Source: Chryseobacterium sp. MYb7 (GTDB lineage Bacteria > Bacteroidota > Bacteroidia > Flavobacteriales > Weeksellaceae). From it: a DNA stretch of 64,000 bases. The translations under genes were made by a program, and so were the position numbers. Numbering within the stretch: position 1 is the stretch's first letter; each line of letters starts with the position of its first letter. Shown here in pieces: positions 52,906 through 62,179 of this stretch. Below the pieces are notes generated by a model. That model saw nothing but the letters and a program-made list of their open reading frames with translations, was not told where the DNA came from and did no database searches. The DNA lies in NCBI RefSeq assembly GCF_002979455.1, contig NZ_PCOU01000024.1, forward strand, positions 21,393 through 85,392, given 5' to 3'.

Positions 52906-54513
52906 TTAGTGGGCAAGATTTGCGAAGAAATCATTCCCTTTATCATCGGAAATAATGAATGCAGGAAAGTCTTTTACTTCAATTTTTCTTACTGCTTCCA
53001 TTCCTAATTCCGGGAAGTCTACTACATCTACAGACACAATATTGTCTTTGGCAAGAATAGCAGCCGGCCCTCCGATAGATCCAAGATAGAAACCTCCGTA
53101 TTTGTGACAAGCATTGGTAACATCTTTACTTCTGTTTCCTTTTGCCAGCATAATCATGCTTCCGCCATGACTTTGGAACTCGTCTACATAAACGTCCATT
53201 CTTCCGGCAGTAGTAGGCCCGAAACTTCCTGAAGCCATTCCTTCCGGAGTTTTTGCAGGTCCTGCATAATAGATCGGGTGATTTTTGAAATATTCAGGCA
53301 TTGGTTTCCCACTGTCGATAATTTCTTTGATTTTTGCGTGTGCGATGTCTCTTGCTACGATTAGTGTTCCGTTCAGTTTTAATCGGGTTTTGATCGGGTA
53401 TTTTGAAAGCTCGGCAAGAATTTCCGGCATTGGCTTATTCAGGTTAACCTCAACGGCTTCTTCCAAGTGTGGAGGAGTATCAGGCAAGAATCTTTTCGGA
53501 TCTTGTTCTAATTGTTCAAGGAAGATCCCTTCTTTGGTAATTTTTCCTTTGATATTTCTATCTGCAGAACAAGAAACTCCCATTCCTACCGGACAAGATG
53601 CAGCATGTCTCGGAAGTCTGATTACTCTTACATCATGCGTAAGGTATTTTCCTCCAAACTGAGCTCCGATGGCACTTTCCTGGCAGATTTTCTGAACTTT
53701 AGCTTCCCATTCAAGGTCTCTGAATGCCTGTCCGGCTTCATTTCCTTCTGTAGGAAGATTGTCATAATATTTTGCGGATGCTTTTTTAACGGTTGCAAGG
53801 TTGGCTTCTGCTGAAGTTCCCCCGATTACCAATGCTAAGTGGTAGGGCGGGCAGGCAGCTGTTCCAAGATCTGAGATTCTTTCTTTAACGAATTCTTCAA
53901 GAGATTTTTCGTTCAATAAAGATTTTGTCTTTTGGTATAAGAATGTTTTGTTGGCAGAACCTCCTCCTTTTGTTAAGAATAAAAACTCGTAATAATCTCC
54001 TTTTTTAGCATAGATATCAATCTGCGCAGGAAGGTTAGATCCTGAATTTTTCTCATCAAACATGGTCATAGGCACAACCTGAGAATATCTTAAGTTTCTT
54101 TTCTGATACGTATTGAAGATTCCTTTACTTAGATATTCACCATCTTCTACTCCAGTGTACACATTTTCACCTTTTTTTCCCATTACGATAGCTGTACCTG
54201 TATCCTGGCAAGAAGGAAGAGCTCCTTCAACTGCTACGGCAGCATTTTGTAAAAGGTTATAAGCAACGAATCTGTCATTATCTGTAGCTTCAGGATCGTC
54301 AATAATTCTTCTAAGGCTTTCTAAGTGTGAAGAACGAAGCATGAAAGAAACATCTGCCATGGCTTCTTCAGCTAACAGTTCCAATCCTTTAGGATCTACT
54401 GTTAAAATCTCTCTTTCACCCAGTTTTTCAACCTTTACATAGTCTGATGTAAGCTTCTTGTACACCGTATCATCTTTCTGAATAGGATACGGATCCTGAT
54501 ATCTAAAATCCAT
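52906..54513 (-). CDS. fumA: Class I fumarate hydratase (4Fe-4S)
   Basis: The 535-residue enzyme hydrates fumarate to malate in the TCA cycle. Cluster-ligand Cys residues sit in PSCQDTGTA, AACPPYHLA and HAASCPVGMGVSC; the C-terminal half holds the beta domain with GPTTAGRMDVYVDEFQ. It is oxygen-sensitive by family. It is arranged divergently with class II fumarase, which begins 226 bases away. The frame and length are normal. Confidence 0.95.
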   Translation of the reverse strand: MDFRYQDPYPIQKDDTVYKKLTSDYVKVEKLGEREILTVDPKGLELLAEEAMADVSFMLRSSHLESLRRIIDDPEATDNDRFVAYNLLQNAAVAVEGALPSCQDTGTAIVMGKKGENVYTGVEDGEYLSKGIFNTYQKRNLRYSQVVPMTMFDEKNSGSNLPAQIDIYAKKGDYYEFLFLTKGGGSANKTFLYQKTKSLLNEKSLEEFVKERISDLGTAACPPYHLALVIGGTSAEANLATVKKASAKYYDNLPTEGNEAGQAFRDLEWEAKVQKICQESAIGAQFGGKYLTHDVRVIRLPRHAASCPVGMGVSCSADRNIKGKITKEGIFLEQLEQDPKRFLPDTPPHLEEAVEVNLNKPMPEILAELSKYPIKTRLKLNGTLIVARDIAHAKIKEIIDSGKPMPEYFKNHPIYYAGPAKTPEGMASGSFGPTTAGRMDVYVDEFQSHGGSMIMLAKGNRSKDVTNACHKYGGFYLGSIGGPAAILAKDNIVSVDVVDFPELGMEAVRKIEVKDFPAFIISDDKGNDFFANLAH

Positions 54514-54529
54514 TCAATTTTTGTTTGTA

Positions 54530-54537
54530 CAAAAATA
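54530..54537 (-). promoter_or_regulatory. -7 promoter element of class I fumarase
   Basis: Minus strand TATTTTTG exact match, 16 bases before the ATG. The rest of 54538-54739 shows a near match TACCTTTA (54624-54631, plus strand) that could serve fumC. Confidence 0.45.
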
Positions 54538-54739
54538 CGCCTCCTTTAAAAAAATATGAGTAAAATCACTCATTTAAATTGATATTTATAATGATTATAA
54601 ATTGCGGGTTTCTGAGTTTATAAGTACCTTTATAGAAGCTAAATAAACGAAGCCAAAACATTATTTTTTTCATTGAACATGAATAAAATCAACAATATTT
54701 ATGGCTTAGAATAAAAAGATCATACAAATTTCAACCACT

Positions 54740-56134
54740 ATGAATTACAGAATTGAAAAAGACACCATGGGAGAAGTGCAGGTACCTGCAGATAAACTTT
54801 GGGGTGCACAGACGGAACGTTCAAGAAACAATTTCAAAATAGGACCTGAAGGTTCAATGCCACATGAAATCATTGAAGCTTTTGCTTATCTGAAGAAGGC
54901 TGCAGCTTATACCAACACTGATTTGGGAGTGCTTCCTGCTGAAAAAAGAGATATGATCGCGAAAGTATGTGATGAAATTCTGGAAGGAAAACTTAACGAT
55001 CAGTTTCCATTGGTGATCTGGCAGACGGGTTCCGGCACGCAGTCTAACATGAATGTGAATGAAGTAGTTTCCAACAGAGCTCATGTGAATAACGGAGGAA
55101 CATTGGGTGAAAAATCTGAAATTCACCCGAATGATGATGTGAATAAATCCCAGTCTTCGAATGATACTTATCCTACTGCGATGCACATTGCTGCTTATAC
55201 GAAAGTGGTGGAGGTTACAATTCCGGCTGTAGAAAAATTAAAAAATACTCTGGCTGAAAAGTCAAAAGCATTCAAAGATGTGGTAAAAATTGGTAGAACC
55301 CACCTGATGGATGCTACTCCACTTACTCTTGGGCAGGAATTTTCGGGATATGTGGCTCAATTGGAATTCGGGTTGAGAGCTTTAAAAAATACATTACCTC
55401 ACCTTTCTGAACTGGCTTTGGGAGGAACTGCTGTAGGTACAGGATTGAATACCCCTAACGGTTATGATGTAAAAGTAGCGGAATATATTGCTCAGTTTAC
55501 CAATCATCCTTTCATTACCGCAGAAAATAAATTTGAAGCCCTTGCTGCTCATGATGCGATTGTAGAGTCTCACGGAGCTTTAAAACAGCTGGCTGTTTCT
55601 TTATATAAAATTGCTCAGGATGTACGATTACTGGCATCGGGCCCACGTTCCGGAATTGGAGAAATTCATATTCCTGAGAATGAGCCGGGGTCTTCTATCA
55701 TGCCTGGGAAGGTAAATCCTACTCAGAATGAAGCCATGACTATGGTTTGTGCACAGGTTTTAGGAAATGATACTACGATTTCGTTTGCAGGAACTCAGGG
55801 AAATTATGAACTGAATGTTTTCAAACCGGTAATGGCTTATAATTTCTTACAGTCTGCCCAATTGATTGCCGATGCATGTATTTCCTTCAATGATCACTGT
55901 GCGGTAGGTATTGAACCGAATCATGAGAGAATTAAAGAGCTCGTAGACAAATCTTTAATGCTTGTTACGGCTTTAAATACTCATATCGGATATGAAAATG
56001 CAGCTAAGATTGCGAAGACAGCCCATAAAAACGGAACAACGTTGAAAGAAGAAGCCATCAATCTTGGTTTGTTAACTGCTGAACAGTTTGACCAATGGGT
56101 AAAACCAGAAGATATGGTAGGAAGTTTAAAATAA
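54740..56134 (+). CDS. fumC: Class II fumarate hydratase
   Basis: The 464-residue iron-free fumarase performs the same reaction as the divergent class I enzyme. Signatures: SGTQSNMNVNEV (about 98-109), the HPNDDVNKSQSSNDTYPT block and the family signature GSSIMPGKVNP. The active-site His and Ser are intact. It is stable to oxygen and superoxide by family, so the pair may provide activity over a range of conditions. Confidence 0.97.
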   Translation: MNYRIEKDTMGEVQVPADKLWGAQTERSRNNFKIGPEGSMPHEIIEAFAYLKKAAAYTNTDLGVLPAEKRDMIAKVCDEILEGKLNDQFPLVIWQTGSGTQSNMNVNEVVSNRAHVNNGGTLGEKSEIHPNDDVNKSQSSNDTYPTAMHIAAYTKVVEVTIPAVEKLKNTLAEKSKAFKDVVKIGRTHLMDATPLTLGQEFSGYVAQLEFGLRALKNTLPHLSELALGGTAVGTGLNTPNGYDVKVAEYIAQFTNHPFITAENKFEALAAHDAIVESHGALKQLAVSLYKIAQDVRLLASGPRSGIGEIHIPENEPGSSIMPGKVNPTQNEAMTMVCAQVLGNDTTISFAGTQGNYELNVFKPVMAYNFLQSAQLIADACISFNDHCAVGIEPNHERIKELVDKSLMLVTALNTHIGYENAAKIAKTAHKNGTTLKEEAINLGLLTAEQFDQWVKPEDMVGSLK

Positions 56135-56157
56135 TGATTCTATAACTGATACAATGC

Positions 56158-56188
56158 AAAAACTCCGGGAGCTTTTCCCGGAGTTTTT
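56158..56188. terminator. Bidirectional terminator between fumC and the barrel gene
   Basis: AAAAACTCCGGGA pairs with TCCCGGAGTTTTT around a short loop; strong in both directions. Confidence 0.85.
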
Positions 56189-56214
56189 CGTTTTGCAATC
56201 AAAATATATTTAAT

Positions 56215-57258
56215 TTAATCTAATCCGATGGCTAAGCCGAATATGAGTGCTTTATCATCTTTGAAATAACTGTCTTTAAAGAAATTGCTGAAATCCTTCT
56301 TCAAAAAGACACTGAAACTGTTGTATGAAAACGTAAGCTGTGCTCCGTACACAAAAGGATTCACCTGATAATTTCCGCGGTCTCTGGTTTCGCCATCAAT
56401 TCCTTTTACAATGTTGTTGGTAGACATTTTTACGCCTCCATATACATTGGCTCCAATTTTAAATCCGGTGTAATAACTTCTGTACTGGATATCCATTCCG
56501 GCATTTTTAAGCTTAGAAAAATTATACTGCACCCCAAGAGGAACCATAATATATCCTGTTCTCAACTTGCTTTTCTCAAGATTTTCGCTGTATTGAGCCA
56601 AAGCAACTCCCTGACTTGCATTTCTTATAAACATCATATTGTTATCTGCTCTTACGGTTCTCCATGAGAATCCTAATCCTGAAGTAATGGCCCATGGACT
56701 TGTTCTGCTAAGTTGGTAGTTCAGTTTCAGACCAAATTCCAGATTGTTAGCATATCCTATGTTTTTATCCAGTAGGTTATCTGGAGCACTGTTTGTCAGC
56801 GTCATAATTCCGTAAGAGAAATATCCTGTAAAGCTTCTGCTGGGACGGAATTTTTTCAATAATTTTTCTTTAAGCTCTTCTTTGGAAGTAACGTCTGTGT
56901 TCAAAAGAGAATATCTTACCTGCTTCTGAATAACATCATCCAGATCAAATCCAAGTTCTTCAATTCTTTTATCCATTTTCTCAGAATAGCGGTCTGCAAT
57001 CTGCGCTTTTTCTCGGTCAAAATCTGCTTTATCAAGGTTTCTGGCCTGCAAAACTACCAGTTCTTCTTCCATCAGCTTTTTTTCTTCCTGGATAATGGTA
57101 TTGATTTTCGTGGCATATTCTTCCACTTTCTCTTTTACAATAGGGCTTACTTCGGTGTCTTTTTTAGAAGACAGGTTAATATTCAACCCCTTCTTCTGTG
57201 CATGGAATGATGCTGAAATAGAGCACAGCAATCCCATTACGATTAACTTCTTGATCAT
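56215..57258 (-). CDS. Exported coiled-coil plus beta-barrel protein
   Basis: The 347-residue protein has a signal peptide (to FHAQ), a Lys/Glu-rich coiled coil (about 40-130) and a C-terminal region of alternating strands (about 140-347) ending in FGLAIGLD, like an outer-membrane barrel. It follows an anti-sigma-like gene by 30 bases, so it is probably the last gene of the ECF operon 56215-58444. The family is not recognised. Confidence 0.7.
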   Translation of the reverse strand: MIKKLIVMGLLCSISASFHAQKKGLNINLSSKKDTEVSPIVKEKVEEYATKINTIIQEEKKLMEEELVVLQARNLDKADFDREKAQIADRYSEKMDKRIEELGFDLDDVIQKQVRYSLLNTDVTSKEELKEKLLKKFRPSRSFTGYFSYGIMTLTNSAPDNLLDKNIGYANNLEFGLKLNYQLSRTSPWAITSGLGFSWRTVRADNNMMFIRNASQGVALAQYSENLEKSKLRTGYIMVPLGVQYNFSKLKNAGMDIQYRSYYTGFKIGANVYGGVKMSTNNIVKGIDGETRDRGNYQVNPFVYGAQLTFSYNSFSVFLKKDFSNFFKDSYFKDDKALIFGLAIGLD

Positions 57259-57288
57259 ATTATTAATTTTTAAATTTTTACAGGTAAA

Positions 57289-57897
57289 TTATCTGGAATT
57301 CAAGTCAATAGTAGTAGCTACATTACTTCCATCTTTTGTTTTTTCAATCACATCTTTATGTTCTACTGAGAAAAGCAGTGTGGAAGGATCTACATATTTT
57401 TTCTTTTTAACCGGAGTTTTTAAAGAATCGGCTTTTGCCATCAGTTTTGGATTCGAAAGCTGAGGAAGCTCCAGTTTTTTCAGGGGAAGAGTTTCTTTGG
57501 GAATTAGCTTATTCTGGCCTATCGCTACAGGAGAAATCGCTTCTTCTTTATCCTGGGAAAGTGTTTGCTTTACTTCCTTTTTATCAATATTATCGACAGC
57601 CAGCGGAATTGTATTCTGTACCGGATCTTTTACAATTTCTTCGGCAGCCGGTTTTTCTGTTTGCTTTACCATTTTCGGTTGAGCTTCGGAAGGTTGATTA
57701 AGGAAAAACAGAACACTACCCAAACTGAATAATAACATGAAACATGCTGCCACCAAAAACCAGTTTATTTTTGATTTAGGATGAGTATTACTGTTATGAA
57801 GTTTAATTTCAGACCACAGATCACGGGACGGAGCGATCTCTCTATCCTCAATCTGTTTTTTGATCTGATATTCCATATTATCTTTAAACGTTTTCAT
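57289..57897 (-). CDS. Anti-sigma-like single-pass membrane protein
   Basis: The 202-residue protein has a cytoplasmic segment (1-45), one membrane helix (about 46-67) and a periplasmic Pro/Lys-rich tail. It overlaps the upstream ECF sigma factor gene by 14 bases. The order sigma factor, single-pass protein, exported barrel fits an envelope-stress sigma/anti-sigma pair. No classical zinc-binding anti-sigma motif is seen. Confidence 0.72.
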   Translation of the reverse strand: MKTFKDNMEYQIKKQIEDREIAPSRDLWSEIKLHNSNTHPKSKINWFLVAACFMLLFSLGSVLFFLNQPSEAQPKMVKQTEKPAAEEIVKDPVQNTIPLAVDNIDKKEVKQTLSQDKEEAISPVAIGQNKLIPKETLPLKKLELPQLSNPKLMAKADSLKTPVKKKKYVDPSTLLFSVEHKDVIEKTKDGSNVATTIDLNSR

Positions 57898-58444
57898 TTT
57901 TTACTTTTTTTTGTTGTTGAAAGTAGATCTTTCTTAATTTTTCTTTTGCCCTAAACAGCTGCGTCTTGCTTACAGCAACTGTAATCTTCAAAGTATCAGC
58001 AATTTCCTGATGAGAATACCCTTCCAATACATACAGGTTAAAAACCATTCTGTAAGCATCCGGAAGCTGATCCAAAAGTTCCTGTGCATTAAAATCACAA
58101 TCGATCTCTGTTTCATGGATATCTTCGTGAAAAGATTGATTAATCTCGTCCAGATAGAAAACTGTTTTATGGCTTTTGATAAAATTCAGGCATTCATTTA
58201 CGACAATTTTTCTTGCCCAGCTATCCAGATTAGACTCCCCTCTGAAACTTTCTATGTGTTTAAAAATTTTACAGAATGCTTTAATAAGACAATCTTCCGC
58301 CTGGTACAAATCACTCACATAGCTTTTACTGACACTCAGGAATCTTTTGACATTCTGCTCATAGAAAATCTTCTGTGCTACCGGATCCTGTTTCTTCAGG
58401 AGGCTTAGCAAATCATTCTTTTTATTTCCGAACAAAAGTTTCAT
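57884..58444 (-). CDS. RNA polymerase sigma factor, ECF family
   Basis: The 186-residue protein has region 2 (about 25-90; SDLYQAEDCLIKAFCKIFKH, FRGESNLDSWARKIVVNE) and region 4 (about 130-175; LEGYSHQEIADTLKITVAVS and KTQLFRAKEKLRK). It is distinct from the other ECF factor at 14911. It heads an operon of three genes and overlaps its likely anti-sigma gene. Confidence 0.9.
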   Translation of the reverse strand: MKLLFGNKKNDLLSLLKKQDPVAQKIFYEQNVKRFLSVSKSYVSDLYQAEDCLIKAFCKIFKHIESFRGESNLDSWARKIVVNECLNFIKSHKTVFYLDEINQSFHEDIHETEIDCDFNAQELLDQLPDAYRMVFNLYVLEGYSHQEIADTLKITVAVSKTQLFRAKEKLRKIYFQQQKKVKNENV

Positions 58445-58691
58445 GTTTATACTGTTTCTATACTAAAGACAATCAAAACAAAAAAAGGTTACAATTTGAA
58501 AAAAAATATTTTACTATTTATTATAATAAGTTGATTTTTTTTGCTCAGAGTTACAAATATTCCATCTTATTTCAATTTAGTCAACAAAAAAAATGCTTTC
58601 ATTAAAAAACTGAAATACAATTTTTTAGATGAAAATAATTTGTATTTATTTTTTCCTATATTGGAGATATAATTAATACCAAACTAAAACC

Positions 58692-58898
58692 ATGAAAAAC
58701 TTAAAAAAATTAAAAAGAGAGAATCTGAAAACAATCAAGGGAGGAAATACACCACTTTGCAACATGTATCTCGTACAATACAACGGATATTATGCATGTT
58801 GCAGCGTTCCGACAACCAATCCCTGTGAACTGAAAAAAAGAGAGTGTCTCGTAGAAAACGGAATGTGTGATTCATCCAATTCTGGGAATCCAATATAA
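58692..58898 (+). CDS. GG-leader cysteine-rich peptide precursor 2 (bacteriocin-like)
   Basis: The 68-residue precursor has leader MKNLKKLKRENLKTIKGG followed by a core with six Cys residues (PLCN, ACC, NPC, REC, GMC). The leader nearly matches the one at 10532-10786, while the core is unrelated, the usual pattern of a family sharing one export/processing system. No modification, immunity or transport gene is nearby. A weak -7 box (TATATTGG, 58657-58664) precedes it. The 246 bases 58445-58691 are AT-rich and otherwise empty. Confidence 0.75.
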   Translation: MKNLKKLKRENLKTIKGGNTPLCNMYLVQYNGYYACCSVPTTNPCELKKRECLVENGMCDSSNSGNPI

Positions 58899-58919
58899 TC
58901 CCTATAAAAAATAATAGAT

Positions 58920-58952
58920 AAAAGGCAGCCTCAGAAATGAAGCAGCCTTTTT
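58920..58952. terminator. Terminator between the peptide gene and the DyP gene
   Basis: AAAGGC (58921-58926) pairs with GCCTTT (58945-58950), with additional GC/GC pairing after a one-base internal mismatch; A/T flanks on both sides. Confidence 0.65.
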
Positions 58953-58958
58953 ATAGTT

Positions 58959-59897
58959 TTATCCTGAGAATTCATCAAGCATATTCCTGGTAGGAACAAA
59001 GAAAAGCGTTCCTGTAACTGCTGTACTGAAATCTAAAATTCTGTCATAATTTCCCTCCGGATCACCTATAAACATATTCGTCAGCATTTTTTTTGTGGTA
59101 GAAAATGTACTTGCGTAGGCAATAAAATACGTTCCGAACTCATTGGTAGAAGGGCTTCCAAATGGCATATTATCTCTGACTATTTTCAATTCTTCTCCAT
59201 TTTCACCTTCAATATTGGCTAAAGCGATGTGTGAATTGGAAGGTTTTACATCATCAGACATTTCAATGTCATTTTCTTTTGATCTCCCAATGACTTTTTC
59301 CTGATCTTCTGTGGAAAGGCTTTTCCATGCAGCCATATTATGAAGGTATTTCTGAACAAAAAGATAACTTCCTCCTTTGTACTGAAGATCTTCATCTCCT
59401 ATTTTCCCGAAATAATCCCGGTCATCACCATGAGGGTTTTCCGTTCCGTCTACAAACCCCAAAATAGAGCGTGCATCCCAATATTTAAATCCATGAATTT
59501 CCAGAATACTTTCGGCAACAGCGTTTAAGAGGTTGGATATTTCCATTCCCATATCAAAAATCAGACTTTTGTTGTCTGCTCTTAAATGAAAATGAAGATC
59601 TCCCGGAGTAGATACAGCAGTATGTTTCACTCCTTTTATCTCTTCAAAAGTGATTAATTCTTTTGGTGGAGGATTGGGAAGATCCAGCTTTTTCCATGCT
59701 TCAGCACCAATTCCCATAACACAGCTTGCTCTGCTGTCCGGAAAACGGTTAAAAGCTGAATTATTAAGGTTTAATACCAGGGCACATAATCTTTGAAACA
59801 CCTCTTTCAACTGTGGGCTGTCATGAAGTTTCCAAACCATGAAAATGGTATTGCTGTTAGGATAATCTGTTACATTCTGTGATTCTATCGCATTCAT
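58959..59897 (-). CDS. DyP-type heme peroxidase
   Basis: The 312-residue protein has the DyP GxxDG motif (GFVDG, 147-151, with catalytic Asp150) and a likely proximal His223 in SNSHIAL; a later aromatic/Arg-rich region completes the heme pocket. DyP enzymes use peroxide to oxidise dyes or unknown natural substrates. There is no signal peptide and no encapsulin gene near it, so it may be cytoplasmic. It stands between a peptide gene and an ABC pair. Confidence 0.9.
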   Translation of the reverse strand: MNAIESQNVTDYPNSNTIFMVWKLHDSPQLKEVFQRLCALVLNLNNSAFNRFPDSRASCVMGIGAEAWKKLDLPNPPPKELITFEEIKGVKHTAVSTPGDLHFHLRADNKSLIFDMGMEISNLLNAVAESILEIHGFKYWDARSILGFVDGTENPHGDDRDYFGKIGDEDLQYKGGSYLFVQKYLHNMAAWKSLSTEDQEKVIGRSKENDIEMSDDVKPSNSHIALANIEGENGEELKIVRDNMPFGSPSTNEFGTYFIAYASTFSTTKKMLTNMFIGDPEGNYDRILDFSTAVTGTLFFVPTRNMLDEFSG

Positions 59898-59917
59898 CTA
59901 CGTTTTCTTTTAACGTA

Positions 59918-60634
59918 TTAAATATCCGAAATTGAAACCTGATCTGCAAAATATTGCTCCAGTTCTTTCAATGTTTCCGGATTGGTTTTGATGTCTTTTA
60001 CAAGAAGTCCTTTGTTTACTACCACAATTCTGTTGCAGACTTCTGTGGTATGGGAAAGATCATGGCTGGATATCAGAAAGGTAACACCATCCTGTTTGGA
60101 CAGTTCTTTGATCAGGTTTTTAAGTTTGATCTGTGTGGACGGATCCAGGTTGGCAAAAGGTTCATCCAAAATAATAATCTCAGGGTTTCCGATGATGGCA
60201 CCTACAATTCCTACTTTTTTCTGATTTCCTTTCGAAAGATCGCGGATATACTTTCCTGATTTTAGGATCTCTCCGTTAAAAAGATCATGAAAAGGCTTCA
60301 GGAATTCATCTACAGATGCTTTATTCTGACCTCTAAGCTCTCCGATAAAGTAAAAATATTCTTCCGGCGTAAGATAACCAATGAGAAAAGTATCATCCAC
60401 AAAGGCTGACACTTTGTTTTTCCATGCTTCGGATTCATTGACTTTAATTCCGTCAATGCTTACATATCCGGTGGTAGCCTGAATCAAATCCAGCATCAGA
60501 CTGAAAAGGGTTGTTTTTCCTGCCCCGTTGTTTCCTACAAGACCAAATGTTTCTCCGTTTGGAATTTCAAGATGTTCGATGTTAAGAACAGTTGCTGTTC
60601 CGTATGTTTTGGATAAATTTTGTATGTTGATCAT
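59918..60634 (-). CDS. ABC exporter ATPase
   Basis: The 238-residue protein has Walker A GNNGAGKTTL, signature LSKGNQKKVG and Walker B IIILDEPFANLDP, typical of multidrug/antibiotic-type exporter ATPases. It begins 3 bases after the membrane protein gene ends, so the two form an ABC exporter. The substrate cannot be read. Confidence 0.9.
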   Translation of the reverse strand: MINIQNLSKTYGTATVLNIEHLEIPNGETFGLVGNNGAGKTTLFSLMLDLIQATTGYVSIDGIKVNESEAWKNKVSAFVDDTFLIGYLTPEEYFYFIGELRGQNKASVDEFLKPFHDLFNGEILKSGKYIRDLSKGNQKKVGIVGAIIGNPEIIILDEPFANLDPSTQIKLKNLIKELSKQDGVTFLISSHDLSHTTEVCNRIVVVNKGLLVKDIKTNPETLKELEQYFADQVSISDI

Positions 60635-60637
60635 GGC

Positions 60638-62104
60638 TTAATCTTTATTTTTAAATGCATCAAGTGTGCTGTATTTTTCTTTTTTATAGTGTTTTACGAT
60701 GATATCGAAGATTTTTTCTCTCATAAAAAATCCGATAACTCCAATAATAGCAATGCTTATCACTCCTCCTGTAATTCCTGTGAAATATTTTGCCAAAGCA
60801 AATACGCCCATAGGAAGAAACATTTTTGGAATTAATAAAAGCATCGCGATCATATTAAAACTTCCTTTCTGCCCCAGTCTTTTTTCTTTTGAATTCAGAT
60901 CAATCTGAGTTTTGTTGAAGGCTCCCGACCACAAGGTAAATTGAGAATTCACCCCAATATTGTATAATCCTGCCGCAAAAAATGTAATATAAACCTCCCA
61001 TCCAAAGTACGCATAGCAAAGCGCTGCAATGATAGAAACACCGGTCACGATATTCATTAACCACCATTTTGCTTTTAAATATTCTTTGTACGGAACATTC
61101 AGGGTCATCATCAAAGGATAGTATGAACTGTCAAAAGCAGGGACCCTTTGCCCAAAAAGAAACTGAAAACCTCCTGTTACAAAAAGCCCCATAAGCATCA
61201 TCATTGCCGGAGTTTTGTATATTGAAGAAGTAAACATCAGTAATCCGTAGAACAAGAACATAAAGCTACCCAGCAAAACGCCTTTGGTCACTTTATTACG
61301 TCTCAACATTTTAATATCATTATTGATAAATGTCCCGATAGCACCATATTTATTCAGGAAGGCAATATTCTCTGTTTTTCCGACTGTTTTCTTGGCTTCA
61401 AGCCCCTGATCCAGATAGAATTCTTTACGCAGATAACGGAAGCAAATCCACCATAATATCACAAACAAAGCAACAGGAATCAATGCAAGGTAAGGCTTTT
61501 CATAAAAGCTGAAGAAAACCGATTCAGAGTACGACAGAACCGGAATGATTTTATAATATCCCAAACTTCCAATGATCACAAAACAGACACCTATGATAAT
61601 GGCTAAAGTCTCTTTTCCGTTGAAGAAAATATTGATGAAATTATTCAGATAGAGCAATGCAATCACTCCAATGAGCCAAACTAATGTTCCTATGATATTA
61701 TATCCATTGAATAAGGCAATCAGGGAGAATGTAATAAAAAATAAAGACATCAGCCAGCTGAATGCAGAAAGAAAGGTTTTGGCCAGCATATAATTGACCA
61801 ATGTATTCTTTCTGATGTTCAGGGTGAGAAATGGCTTAATATTCTGTGTAGGAATATCCTGCCAGAGATATTTAATCACCAGATCTATAATCCAGGCTAC
61901 AATCAAGAATTTTGAAACAACTTGTAAAGAATCCTGATGCATTTCTTCCTGTATGTAGAAAAAAGCAATAAAGGCTCCGCCCAGAAGACATCCAATAAAA
62001 TAAAGGATCCCAATAAACCTGAGTATTTTCATGGTCAGATTGATCCCCAAAGATGTACCACGAAAAAAGCTTTTGATTTCAAGCCTAAGGAACTTTAGAA
62101 ACAT
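60638..62104 (-). CDS. DUF5687 family ABC membrane subunit
   Basis: The 488-residue protein has about ten to twelve hydrophobic helices (for example 28-50, 112-170, 270-330, 350-455) and matches the DUF5687 arrangement found in Bacteroidota beside an ABC ATPase. It is the membrane half of the exporter. The direction of transport is presumed outward. Confidence 0.82.
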   Translation of the reverse strand: MFLKFLRLEIKSFFRGTSLGINLTMKILRFIGILYFIGCLLGGAFIAFFYIQEEMHQDSLQVVSKFLIVAWIIDLVIKYLWQDIPTQNIKPFLTLNIRKNTLVNYMLAKTFLSAFSWLMSLFFITFSLIALFNGYNIIGTLVWLIGVIALLYLNNFINIFFNGKETLAIIIGVCFVIIGSLGYYKIIPVLSYSESVFFSFYEKPYLALIPVALFVILWWICFRYLRKEFYLDQGLEAKKTVGKTENIAFLNKYGAIGTFINNDIKMLRRNKVTKGVLLGSFMFLFYGLLMFTSSIYKTPAMMMLMGLFVTGGFQFLFGQRVPAFDSSYYPLMMTLNVPYKEYLKAKWWLMNIVTGVSIIAALCYAYFGWEVYITFFAAGLYNIGVNSQFTLWSGAFNKTQIDLNSKEKRLGQKGSFNMIAMLLLIPKMFLPMGVFALAKYFTGITGGVISIAIIGVIGFFMREKIFDIIVKHYKKEKYSTLDAFKNKD

Positions 62105-62179
62105 ATGTTAGTTTTTATACATTAGTAAATATAATGTACAATATGTTACAAATTTTTAAGGAAAAGTGTATTTCTGTTG

